Of a DNA stretch of 6,208 bases, positions 1 through 6,003 are shown piece after piece. The notes under the pieces are model-generated. The model was not told where the DNA came from. It saw only the letters and a list, made by a program, of their open reading frames with translations, and made no database searches. The position numbers and the translations under genes are program-made. The stretch lies in NCBI GenBank assembly GCA_937952455.1, contig CALFYU010000568.1:1-6208 (forward strand), read 5' to 3'. Position 1 is the stretch's first letter; each line of letters begins with the position of its first letter. The stretch comes from an uncultured Planctomycetaceae bacterium. Lineage in GTDB: Bacteria > Planctomycetota > Planctomycetia > Planctomycetales > Planctomycetaceae.

Positions 1-595
1 AACAGGCAATGAATAAGGCCAGGCCCAGCCACAGAATCCAGGGAACTTTTTGCGGTGGCGTACCTTCCATGCTCGTCGTGTGCGCCTTCGCCGCCAATGC
101 AAAAAAGGTCGCCCCCCAGCCGGCACAACTGAGAGCGAACCAAAACGGTGTCGAGGCGGACACGAATTGATTCCAGTTTTCTCCGAGCGGCATGACCCAC
201 AGGATTTGCCAGAGAAACGGCAAGAGCAGCCACAGCCACCCGCGCGATCCCCAATCGCCCAGTGCGTCGGAATAGGACCGCCCTCGCACGTGGGATAACC
301 AGGCGGCCCCGGCGAACCAGGCGGAGAGGCTCACCAACCCGATCGCAAACAACAGTTGCCAAAAGGGGACCGCAGCGGTGAAGGACTGGTGAGCGGGATC
401 GGGGTGCAGTTCCCCGCCGAGAACAGTGACGACCTTTCGCCACAGGCCGGAACTGATCATCGTGGAGGCCAGCGACTGGTCCTCGAACACCATCTGCAAT
501 CCCAGGCAATAGGCGAGCGTGCCCCCCAGGACGACCACGGCTGCCCAGACCCAGCCGGGCAGAGTGTCAGAACGGTTTTGCGGCGGCTCGGTCAT
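1..595 (-). CDS. Multi-pass membrane protein, N-terminal part (cut by window edge)
   Basis: An open frame starts at ATG 595 (MTEPPQNRSDTLPGW...) and continues without a stop to base 1, giving 198 codons; the C-terminus lies outside the window. Hydrophobic segments suggest membrane helices at about residues 15-36, 77-100, 120-137, 149-169 and 185-198, the last one cut. They are separated by short polar loops, one with the basic stretch HVRGRS (102-107). The protein is rich in Trp and Leu and has no cleavable signal peptide, so the first helix is probably a signal anchor. There is no clear Shine-Dalgarno sequence; a TTG lies 18 bases upstream in frame but ATG is preferred. I cannot name the family from this part. 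A planctomycete DUF2079 or GT-C-like glycosyltransferase is one guess, made from the long hydrophobic N-terminus alone. It is divergent from the gene at 807. Confidence 0.72.
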   Translation of the reverse strand, partial: MTEPPQNRSDTLPGWVWAAVVVLGGTLAYCLGLQMVFEDQSLASTMISSGLWRKVVTVLGGELHPDPAHQSFTAAVPFWQLLFAIGLVSLSAWFAGAAWLSHVRGRSYSDALGDWGSRGWLWLLLPFLWQILWVMPLGENWNQFVSASTPFWFALSCAGWGATFFALAAKAHTTSMEGTPPQKVPWILWLGLALFIAC

Positions 596-727
596 AAAGC
601 TCTGGATCGCGGGCAATGGGAATTCGACTGCAATGCGCTGAAATTGATCTTAGTGGAATCCTCCTCCGCGCATCCACTCCGCCACGGCGGGAATTTTCGG
701 TGGGATCAATTCGGGCGGCCACCGCAC

Positions 728-755
728 TCGACCGGTCGGCGGCGGGCGTTATGAT
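728..755 (+). promoter_or_regulatory. Possible sigma70-type promoter for the 807 gene
   Basis: A -10-like TATGAT at 750-755 (5 of 6 matches to TATAAT) lies 16 bases after a weaker -35-like TCGACC at 728-733. The predicted start would be near 762, leaving a leader of about 45 bases. The -10 is good and the -35 only fair. Planctomycete promoters are not well defined, so this is a candidate only. Confidence 0.3.
729..738. repeat. 10-bp perfect palindrome overlapping the -35 candidate
   Basis: CGACCGGTCG reads the same on both strands and overlaps the -35-like element of the candidate promoter. Position and symmetry would suit a repressor site, but a 10-base palindrome in GC-rich DNA can arise by chance and no second copy was seen in this intergenic region. 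Confidence 0.3.
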
Positions 756-795
756 GTACTTGAAACGAATACGTCAAAAGTTACGAATTCCGCTT

Positions 796-799
796 GAGG
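796..799 (+). promoter_or_regulatory. Shine-Dalgarno GAGG deciding the GTG start at 807
   Basis: GAGG ends 7 bases before the GTG at 807, which is normal spacing. It supports this GTG as the start, and the signal peptide follows directly from it. Confidence 0.6.
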
Positions 800-806
800 T
801 GCAGCC

Positions 807-1643
807 GTGTTGAGATCTTATTCGGTCATTGGTTTGGCAATTGTGGCAACGGCCGGGGGTTGGCTCGGTTCGACTTTTGGGCAACCCGAAGGTTTCGTCA
901 GCGTCGCCGCTGCCGAGGAGGAGGGGGCGCAGAGTTGGGGAAACCTGAGCGGCCAGTTTGTTTACGGCGGGGAACCGCCGGCGGCTGAGAAGCTGACGCT
1001 GAATAAGGATGTCGCGTTTTGCGCGCAGTTTGATACGCCTTCCGAACGGCTATTGGTCAACAAAGAAAACCGCGGCATCGCCAACGTCGTGTTGTGGCTG
1101 GAAAAGCCGCGCGGCAAGACACCGCCGATTCATGAGTCATACGCCAAAACGGCTGAGGCAGACGTGGTGCTGGCCAATGACAAATGCCGGTTCGCTCCGC
1201 ACGTGGTGACCATGCGGACCACGCAAAAGCTGTTAATCAAAAATGACGACGCGGTCGCGCACAAGACGGCGGCCTACTTCAAGCGAAATTTGCCGGTTCA
1301 CGCGGTTTCGGCGGCGAATACCGAGGACCAACGCAGCGTCCGCCGCGCCGAACGCGAACCGGTGAAGGTCAGTTGTTCGATACATTCTTGGATGACTGGT
1401 TGGCTGCTGGTTCAGGACCACCCCTATATGGCGGTCACCGATGACCAGGGGCGGTTCACGATTAAAAACCTCCCTGCCGGGGAATGGACGTTTCAAGTCT
1501 GGCACGAAATCCCGGAAGCGGTGACCACGGCGACCAGCGACGGCGACGCCCATACCTGGGAAAAGGGCCGATTGACAGTGACCATCAAGCCGGGGGAGAA
1601 CGATTTCGGGACCTGGACGCTCGATCCGGAATTGTTTCAATAG
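807..1643 (+). CDS. Exported cupredoxin-like protein with C-terminal carboxypeptidase-regulatory-like segment
   Basis: This 278-residue protein starts with GTG behind a GAGG Shine-Dalgarno sequence. A signal peptide covers about residues 1-36, with a hydrophobic core at 5-24 and a likely cut after SVAAA. The mature part has a beta-rich region with Cys72 and Cys127, then a cupredoxin-like core. His152 (in DDAVAHKTA) and the cluster CSIHSWM (Cys190, His193, Met196) form a plausible type 1 copper site. The C-x2-H-x2-M spacing and the 38-residue gap from the first His match the ligand arrangement known for amicyanin (His53, Cys92, His95, Met98). Residues 209-234 (AVTDDQGRFTIKNLPAGEW...) resemble a carboxypeptidase-regulatory or transthyretin-like beta fold that merges with the end of the copper domain. 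It probably acts in the periplasm as an electron carrier or copper protein; this role is inferred. A PQQ-type dehydrogenase follows 121 bases downstream on the same strand and could be its electron donor. Such proteins are often annotated only as hypothetical or as methylamine utilisation-like. Confidence 0.82.
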   Translation: MLRSYSVIGLAIVATAGGWLGSTFGQPEGFVSVAAAEEEGAQSWGNLSGQFVYGGEPPAAEKLTLNKDVAFCAQFDTPSERLLVNKENRGIANVVLWLEKPRGKTPPIHESYAKTAEADVVLANDKCRFAPHVVTMRTTQKLLIKNDDAVAHKTAAYFKRNLPVHAVSAANTEDQRSVRRAEREPVKVSCSIHSWMTGWLLVQDHPYMAVTDDQGRFTIKNLPAGEWTFQVWHEIPEAVTTATSDGDAHTWEKGRLTVTIKPGENDFGTWTLDPELFQ

Positions 1644-1695
1644 CCGCCCGATTTGAAATTGCGGCCGCTTGACTTTATGCTCATACCTCCCCAAT

Positions 1696-1715
1696 CGATG
1701 CGTCGCGGCGCATCG
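1696..1715. repeat. Hairpin between the cupredoxin-like and GSDH genes
   Basis: CGATGCG (1696-1702) and CGCATCG (1709-1715) are perfect inverted arms around the loop TCGCGG, followed by TTTC. Inside, T1703 can pair with G1708 to leave a CGCG tetraloop. The missing T-run makes it a weak terminator at best. It could reduce readthrough or protect the upstream message if the two genes are cotranscribed. Confidence 0.4.
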
Positions 1716-1750
1716 TTTCAAATGATTCCTTCCTAATCGATTCACACAAT

Positions 1751-1757
1751 AGGTGAT
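1751..1757 (+). promoter_or_regulatory. Shine-Dalgarno AGGTGAT favouring ATG 1765
   Basis: AGGTGA is fully complementary to the usual 16S anti-Shine-Dalgarno end and sits about 8 bases before ATG 1765. The upstream starts GTG 1753 and ATG 1756 overlap this site and would lack a ribosome binding site, so 1765 is preferred. Confidence 0.6.
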
Positions 1758-1764
1758 GCTCCTC

Positions 1765-2973
1765 ATGAAGACCTCTTTGAGAATGGCGCTCCTGCTCTGC
1801 GCAACGATCCTGTCCCTCTGCTGCTTCGCGTCTTCCGGTGGAGCGGCCGAAATTGATGAATCGCCGTTGCCGATTCGGGCGGAGCAGACGTTTTTTGATT
1901 TGGAATTCCGCCGCCCGATCGTGCTCACCCACGCCGGTGACGGCAGCGACCGGGTGTTTGTGGCCGAGCAGGAGGGAGTGGTCCGCGTTTTCGAAAACGA
2001 TCCAGAAGCCCAAGAGTCGAGCGTGTTCCTCGACATCGAATCCCAGGTGGTTTACAAGGACGATCAAAACGAAGAGGGACTGTTGGGACTGGCGTTTCAC
2101 CCCAAGTACAAGGAAAACGGCCATCTGTTCGTGTATTACACGACCACCGACGCCCCGCACACGTCGGTCGTATCGCGGTTTACGGTGTCGGCTGATGATC
2201 CTCAAAAAGTGGATCCGGCCACCGAAGTGGAAATCCTGCGCATCCCACAGCCGTTTTGGAACCACAACGGCGGAACGATCGCGTTCGGTCCGGATGGGTA
2301 TCTGTATATCGCCCTGGGGGACGGCGGCGCGGCGAACGATCCGCACCGCAACGGGCAAAACTTAAAGACGCTGTTGGGATCGGTGCTGCGGATCGACGTG
2401 GACCGCAAGTCCGGCAAAAAGAATTACGCGATCCCTCCCGATAACCCCTTTGTGAATACGCCCGGCGCGCGGCCGGAGATTTATGCCTATGGCATCCGCA
2501 ACATCTGGCGGCTGTCGTTTGACCCCGAAACGGGCCTGTGCTGGGCGAGCGACGTGGGGCAGGACCTTTGGGAGGAAATTGACATCATCGTCAAAGGGGG
2601 CAACTACGGCTGGAATCTCCGCGAGGCAAAACACAAATTTGGTCCGCAGGGCTCCGAGCCGCGCGAGGACTTGATCGAGCCGATTTGGGAATACCACCAC
2701 AGCATCGGCAAATCGATCACGGGCGGACACGTATATCGCGGAAAACGGCTGCCGGAGTTGGCCGGTTCCTATCTGTATGCCGATTACGTGACGGGCCGCA
2801 TCTGGGCGCTCAAGTACGATGCAGCCGCCAAAAAGGTGACCGCAAACCGCAGCATCAGTTGGCCGGAAGGGGCCGACCCGTTGCCCGTGATGTCGTTCGG
2901 CGAGGATGAACAGGGGGAAGCCTATATGCTCACGCCGTCAGGGCATATTTTTGGCTTTGTGAAAAGCGAGTAG
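1765..2973 (+). CDS. PQQ-dependent sugar dehydrogenase, glucose/sorbosone dehydrogenase (GSDH) family, exported
   Basis: This is a complete 402-residue protein from ATG 1765; in-frame starts at 1753 and 1756 would add four or three residues. A signal peptide covers about 1-28 (hydrophobic MALLLCATILSL, cut near GGAA). The rest is a six-bladed beta-propeller of the soluble quinoprotein GSDH type, related to E. coli YliI and Acinetobacter soluble glucose dehydrogenase. Visible signatures, in order: LLGLAFHP (106-113), NHNGG (166-170), GDGG (185-188), YGIRNIW (242-248), VGQDLWEEID (264-273), SITGGHVYRG (317-326) and YLYADYVTGRIW (336-347). His167 fits the catalytic base (His144 in Acinetobacter sGDH); Arg245-Asn246 fit the PQQ-contacting Arg228-Asn229. 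It should oxidise an aldose or similar alcohol/aldehyde in the periplasm with PQQ and calcium; the substrate cannot be read from sequence. No haem c motif or other electron-transfer domain is fused, so an outside acceptor is needed, and the upstream copper protein is a candidate. Length is normal for the family, with no sign of damage. Confidence 0.92.
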   Translation: MKTSLRMALLLCATILSLCCFASSGGAAEIDESPLPIRAEQTFFDLEFRRPIVLTHAGDGSDRVFVAEQEGVVRVFENDPEAQESSVFLDIESQVVYKDDQNEEGLLGLAFHPKYKENGHLFVYYTTTDAPHTSVVSRFTVSADDPQKVDPATEVEILRIPQPFWNHNGGTIAFGPDGYLYIALGDGGAANDPHRNGQNLKTLLGSVLRIDVDRKSGKKNYAIPPDNPFVNTPGARPEIYAYGIRNIWRLSFDPETGLCWASDVGQDLWEEIDIIVKGGNYGWNLREAKHKFGPQGSEPREDLIEPIWEYHHSIGKSITGGHVYRGKRLPELAGSYLYADYVTGRIWALKYDAAAKKVTANRSISWPEGADPLPVMSFGEDEQGEAYMLTPSGHIFGFVKSE

Positions 2974-2989
2974 CGACCGCAACAATCCG

Positions 2990-3027
2990 GCCCGCTCCCC
3001 CGGCAGAGCCGGGGGCTGAGGGCGGGC
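2990..3027. terminator. Two-part GC hairpin between convergent genes
   Basis: The inner stem pairs CCCCCGGC (2997-3004) with GCCGGGGG (3008-3015) around an AGA loop. An outer stem pairs GCCCGC (2990-2995) with GCGGGC (3022-3027), giving 14 base pairs with an unequal internal loop. It sits 16 bases after the GSDH stop and 27 bases past the end of the convergent secretin-N gene, the right place for a shared bidirectional terminator. Neither strand has a T-run after it, so it is not a textbook intrinsic terminator and may instead be a repetitive extragenic palindrome. Confidence 0.5.
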
Positions 3028-3054
3028 GGCATGAGCACAACGTAGAGGCGATCG

Positions 3055-3987
3055 TCATTCGAGGACGGCGGCAGCGGCGGCGTTTTGTTGTTGCTGTTGT
3101 TGTTCCTGCAACTGTCTTTGCCGTTCCGCTTCCTGCTTCTTTTTGTCGTCCTGCGGCGGACGCGGATTGAGCAGCTTGGAAAGATTCTGGTGAATCGTCG
3201 CCGAATCCATGCCCGGCTTGAGTTTGACGACCTGCATGTTCGCCTCCAGCGGAGCGGCCGACTGCTCCATCTCGTCGATCATAACCTCCACTGCATGGAG
3301 GATCGTTTCGTTGGCCGACACGATCAACGTGTTCGTCTTTGGTTCCACACCGATCGACAGAGCCCCTTTGAAGCGGCCCTGGCTGAGTTCGTCGTGATCA
3401 TCTTCGGAGAAAATATCGGCATAGCGGATGTTGGTCTGCTTCTTAGGCTGATTCTGCAGGGCTTTGTCATTGGCGCTCAACAAGTCGCGAAACACGTCCT
3501 TGATCGCTTCAGAAACGTCCGCCGCAGAGTTGTATTTGAGCTTAAAGATCTTCATGTGGCGCACGTTGCGTGAGTTGGGTGGCTCCGGCTTGTCGTACAG
3601 CGCGATCAATTCTTCGACCGTTTTCCATTGGCTGGAATCACCGCCCCGCACCATGATCGAGTTCGTGTCGTCATCGACAATGAACTTCAACTTGCGGCGC
3701 TTGGAGAGACTCCGCGTTTCGTCGCTGGAGTCGTTGTTGTAATCGTCGTACCAGGAATACCAATAGGGTCGGCGCCGTTGGTCGTCCTCGTCCTCTTCCT
3801 TAAAAAAGTCCTCGAGGTTCAGGCTGACCCAGTAGGCGGAGGCATACTTGAGGAAGAAAACCTTATAGGTTTTGGGTGGAGGCGCGATGTCGTCCATCAA
3901 GTCTTCCAAGACGTCGAGCGCCGCCGGGTCTTCGCAACTGATGATCAAGCGGCCATCGTGCGCGCGGAGGATGGAGATGGGGGGCAC
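3055..3987 (-). pseudogene. 3' part of a split secretin-N (NolW-like) domain protein
   Basis: This 310-codon open frame (nominal GTG at 3987, stop TGA) lies in the same frame as the gene at 3994-6003 and is divided from it only by a TAA and two further codons. It begins inside a NolW-like module (residues 2-35, PPISILRAHDGRLIIS...), with the first half of that module at the end of the upstream part. Two further modules follow at about 40-133 and 143-242, then a lone strand-helix half module (250-273). The tail is KQEAERQRQLQE, six Gln, Asn, five Ala, then VLE. The module at 40-133 carries an acidic, aromatic loop (RRRPYWYSWYDDYNND, 71-86). There is no signal peptide, no convincing Shine-Dalgarno sequence before the GTG, and no secretin barrel domain. 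On its own it would stay in the cytoplasm, so I read it as the detached C-terminal third of one envelope protein. Independent translation from GTG 3987 is possible but unlikely. Confidence 0.7.
3067..3102 (-). repeat. Gln6-Asn-Ala5 codon repeat at the C-terminal tail
   Basis: Six Gln codons (3085-3102), one Asn codon and five Ala codons (3067-3081) form a simple-sequence tract just before the stop. Codons are mixed (CAA/CAG, GCC/GCT), so this is not a pure microsatellite. Slippage here would alter tail length with little effect on the folded modules. Confidence 0.6.
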
Positions 3988-3993
3988 TTCAGC

Positions 3994-3996
3994 TTA
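3994..3996 (-). other. In-frame TAA stop splitting the secretin-N gene
   Basis: Read on the minus strand the codons are GCT GAC CGT GGC TAA GCT GAA GTG CCC CCC. Both sides are in one frame, and removing the stop gives a single frame of 982 codons from ATG 6003 to the TGA at 3055-3057. One base change (for example CAA, GAA or AAA to TAA) would account for it. Confidence 0.85.
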
Positions 3997-6003
3997 GCCA
4001 CGGTCAGCCGTAGAGTTATGCGCTTGCCGCTCATCGGTTTCCGCTACAGGCTGCGTGTCCGCATTGTTGTCGGCGGCCTGCGTTTTCTCAGATTCCGAGG
4101 CAGCGGTCTTCTCATCGAGAAAGTTCGCCAACTGCAGGCGAGGTTGTTGGGGGCGGAGAGCCGTCTTGGGCAACCTTGTGGTGTCATCGGGTTCTTCGTC
4201 AGTTTTGTCGCCCGGCTCCTTCTCTTCCGATTTGGGGAGCGGTTCGGGCAGATGCAATTCATTGGGACGGATGCCGGGCCAAATCCTTCGCAAGCGTTCC
4301 AAGACTTTTTCGGAATCTTCGGGAGAGACCGATTCCAAGACTCGCATCGTGCTGCGGTTTTGCCCGGGGGCGCGGATTTCTCCCAGTTTCACCAACAGGC
4401 CTTCGACCGAATCCAATTCCACATCGTTCGCCCACAGCAGCAAGCGGTTGCTCTCCATGTCGGCGTCGACGCGGAACTTGTCTTCCTCTTCTTCTTTGTC
4501 ATTGGACGACCCATAGCCGTACCACGAATACCGAGACCGGCGATTGTCCTTCTTCTCCTCTTCGCCCCCCATCATGAATTTGATCGATCCAGCAACGTCG
4601 ACTGCGTCCAATCGCCGCAGTTTGATGACCTCAAACCGCCGCCCGCTGCCGTCCAGTTTCTGGATCAACTTGCGGATCATCAAGTGGTCGGTCATCGAGG
4701 CCTTGGCGATGATCGCCTTGTTCTTTTTGTCGACCTCGAGTTGCGTGCCGATATCCAGTCCGCCCAGGTCCTCCAGCATCTTCACCAACGTTTCCGGATC
4801 GGTGGCCGCCAGACGATAAGTCTGCATGCGGTCGATGTTGTGAAACAGCGATTCCGATGGATCGGCGGGAACGTCGAGCGACTTGATCGCCTGGTCGATC
4901 ACCGCCATCTTGTTCGGCGGCGCGGTCGCCATGATGCTGTTGCTGCGGGCATTGACGATCAGCCGCACTTCTTCCGGCTGAGCGGCGCCAGCGGCTCCCC
5001 CTTTTTGTTGTTGTTGACTGCGCTGCATTTGCTGCATCATTTGTTGCATCTGCTGCATCATCTGCGGATTCGCGGCCCCGGAGACGTCGGGAGCCGACTT
5101 GATGCCCAACAGTTTCTCCAGTTGCGCAAGCGTTTCGGCGGCCCGCGTATGTTTCAAAAAGAACTCCTGCATCACGCGGTCATGACCGACTTCGGAATTC
5201 TCCATCTCCAGATATTTCTGAATCTGCCGTAGGTTAGCCACGGTGTCCATGGCTTCGAGCCGGTTGAGCGACGCCACCGCATTGAGCCGGCCATGTTCGG
5301 GGCTAATTAGGGGTTTGAGTTGTTCTTCCAAGTCCTTGGCGATCAGCGTTTCCAACACGAACGAGGTGCGAACGTACTCATGCGGCATCAGCTTAGCGAG
5401 CTGTTCCGGCTTGACCTCCGGCACAACGGCCGGATTCAGATCTTTGATCTTTTTCAGGCTGACGACTGAGAGCATCTCGTCGTGCAAGATCATCGTGAAC
5501 CCCCGCGCCAGAAGATGGCGGTTGATCACGTCGCGGGCTTCGTCGACCTTATAGCTGCCCGTGGTGACGAAGTTCAAATAGTCACCGGGCAGTTCCTGCC
5601 AGTCGAGGTTGACGTGCGCGACGTCGGCCAACTCTTTGAGCACGACCGGCCAAGGGGCGCCGCGAAAATTGAAACGGACCTCGTCGTCCCCCAGTTTGAC
5701 CAGTTTAAGTTCATCGGGTTTCGGTTGCTGTTCCGGTTTGTCGGGCCGCTTGACGGTCGCAGCGTCCGATTCGCTCTTTTTCTCCTCCGGTTTCTTATCC
5801 TTGTTTTCATCGCCACCCGGCTGGGACTTGTCCCCCGGATTGGGTTGCCCCGGCTGAGGCTGGCCGGGTTGAGCCGGAACCGCGCGGCGGCTTCGACCGG
5901 AGGAGGGAACGACCACCGCCTCTTGGGCTTGGCATACCGCCGGCAGATCGCAGATCATCAACCCGCAAACGACCGACAGTAAAACGAGATGCTTTGAGCG
6001 CAT
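3994..6003 (-). CDS. Secretin-N domain protein without barrel, 5' part up to the in-frame stop
   Basis: This part has 669 residues from ATG 6003. A TTG at 6012 is also in frame, but the Shine-Dalgarno sequence AAAAGG lies 9 bases before the ATG and directly abuts the TTG. A signal peptide covers about 1-26 (LVLLSVVCGLMICDL, cut near VCQA), followed by a Pro/Gln/Lys/Glu-rich linker (about 27-100). An STN/N0-like domain lies at 109-186, then NolW-like modules at about 210-267, 277-378, 393-452 and 456-543, and the first half of a fifth at 551-578. The end (about 585-669) is an acidic, low-complexity linker. The second module carries a Met/Gln-rich insert (315-333); the fourth an acidic aromatic loop with RYSWYGYG (491-498). 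In type II/III secretins and type IV pilus PilQ these domains stack as periplasmic rings below an outer-membrane barrel. No barrel domain is present here or downstream, so an envelope scaffold or binding role is more likely than a pore. This is inference; proteins of this kind are often labelled secretin N-terminal domain or GspD-like. Confidence 0.82.
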   Translation of the reverse strand: MRSKHLVLLSVVCGLMICDLPAVCQAQEAVVVPSSGRSRRAVPAQPGQPQPGQPNPGDKSQPGGDENKDKKPEEKKSESDAATVKRPDKPEQQPKPDELKLVKLGDDEVRFNFRGAPWPVVLKELADVAHVNLDWQELPGDYLNFVTTGSYKVDEARDVINRHLLARGFTMILHDEMLSVVSLKKIKDLNPAVVPEVKPEQLAKLMPHEYVRTSFVLETLIAKDLEEQLKPLISPEHGRLNAVASLNRLEAMDTVANLRQIQKYLEMENSEVGHDRVMQEFFLKHTRAAETLAQLEKLLGIKSAPDVSGAANPQMMQQMQQMMQQMQRSQQQQKGGAAGAAQPEEVRLIVNARSNSIMATAPPNKMAVIDQAIKSLDVPADPSESLFHNIDRMQTYRLAATDPETLVKMLEDLGGLDIGTQLEVDKKNKAIIAKASMTDHLMIRKLIQKLDGSGRRFEVIKLRRLDAVDVAGSIKFMMGGEEEKKDNRRSRYSWYGYGSSNDKEEEEDKFRVDADMESNRLLLWANDVELDSVEGLLVKLGEIRAPGQNRSTMRVLESVSPEDSEKVLERLRRIWPGIRPNELHLPEPLPKSEEKEPGDKTDEEPDDTTRLPKTALRPQQPRLQLANFLDEKTAASESEKTQAADNNADTQPVAETDERQAHNSTADRG
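5020..5061 (-). repeat. 21-bp tandem duplication encoding MMQQMQQ-MMQQMQR
   Basis: Two adjacent 21-base units (5041-5061 and 5020-5040 on the minus strand) match at 17 of 21 positions and encode a Met/Gln-rich stretch, followed by SQQQQKGG. The stretch lies in the loop between the two halves of the second NolW-like module, where insertions are tolerated. Confidence 0.65.

Larger units (their letters stand above)
596..806. other. Divergent intergenic region
   Basis: These 211 bases separate the minus-strand membrane protein from the plus-strand cupredoxin-like gene. I see no convincing open frame or RNA gene. The side near 807 holds a possible promoter and a palindrome, listed separately. On the side near 595 I found no good -35/-10 pair for the minus-strand gene. 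A loose inverted repeat, AGTGGA (652-657) with TCCACT (673-678), has a 15-base loop and is probably chance. Confidence 0.6.

Noticed and set aside
50..754. Plus-strand open frames at 50-298 and 356-754
   Set aside because: They overlap the minus-strand membrane protein, whose frame shows regular hydrophobic segments. The plus-strand translations are Arg/Pro/Gly-rich shadow sequence.
1669..1697. TTGACT at 1669-1674 as a -35 for a separate GSDH promoter
   Set aside because: The -35 is good, but no acceptable -10 lies 16-18 bases downstream (CAATCG or AATCGA only). Cotranscription with the upstream gene remains just as likely.
1233..2358. Two long minus-strand open frames (1233-2036 and 1681-2358)
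   Set aside because: They are antisense to the cupredoxin-like and GSDH genes, which have clear family motifs, signal peptides and Shine-Dalgarno sites. Their translations show no domain character.
3985..3996. Selenocysteine or pyrrolysine recoding at the split
   Set aside because: The codon is TAA, whereas those systems recode TGA and TAG, and no stable hairpin is evident just after it.
3628..5232. A 534-codon open frame on the plus strand
   Set aside because: It lies wholly antisense to the secretin-N gene, crosses the split point, and its translation is an Arg/Val/Leu/Phe-rich composition typical of reading GC-biased codons backwards. The minus-strand frame has a signal peptide, recognisable modules and a ribosome binding site.
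3055..6003. A frameshift as the cause of the split secretin-N gene
   Set aside because: Both parts are in the same frame (first bases 6003 and 3987 differ by a multiple of three). Only a stop codon separates them.
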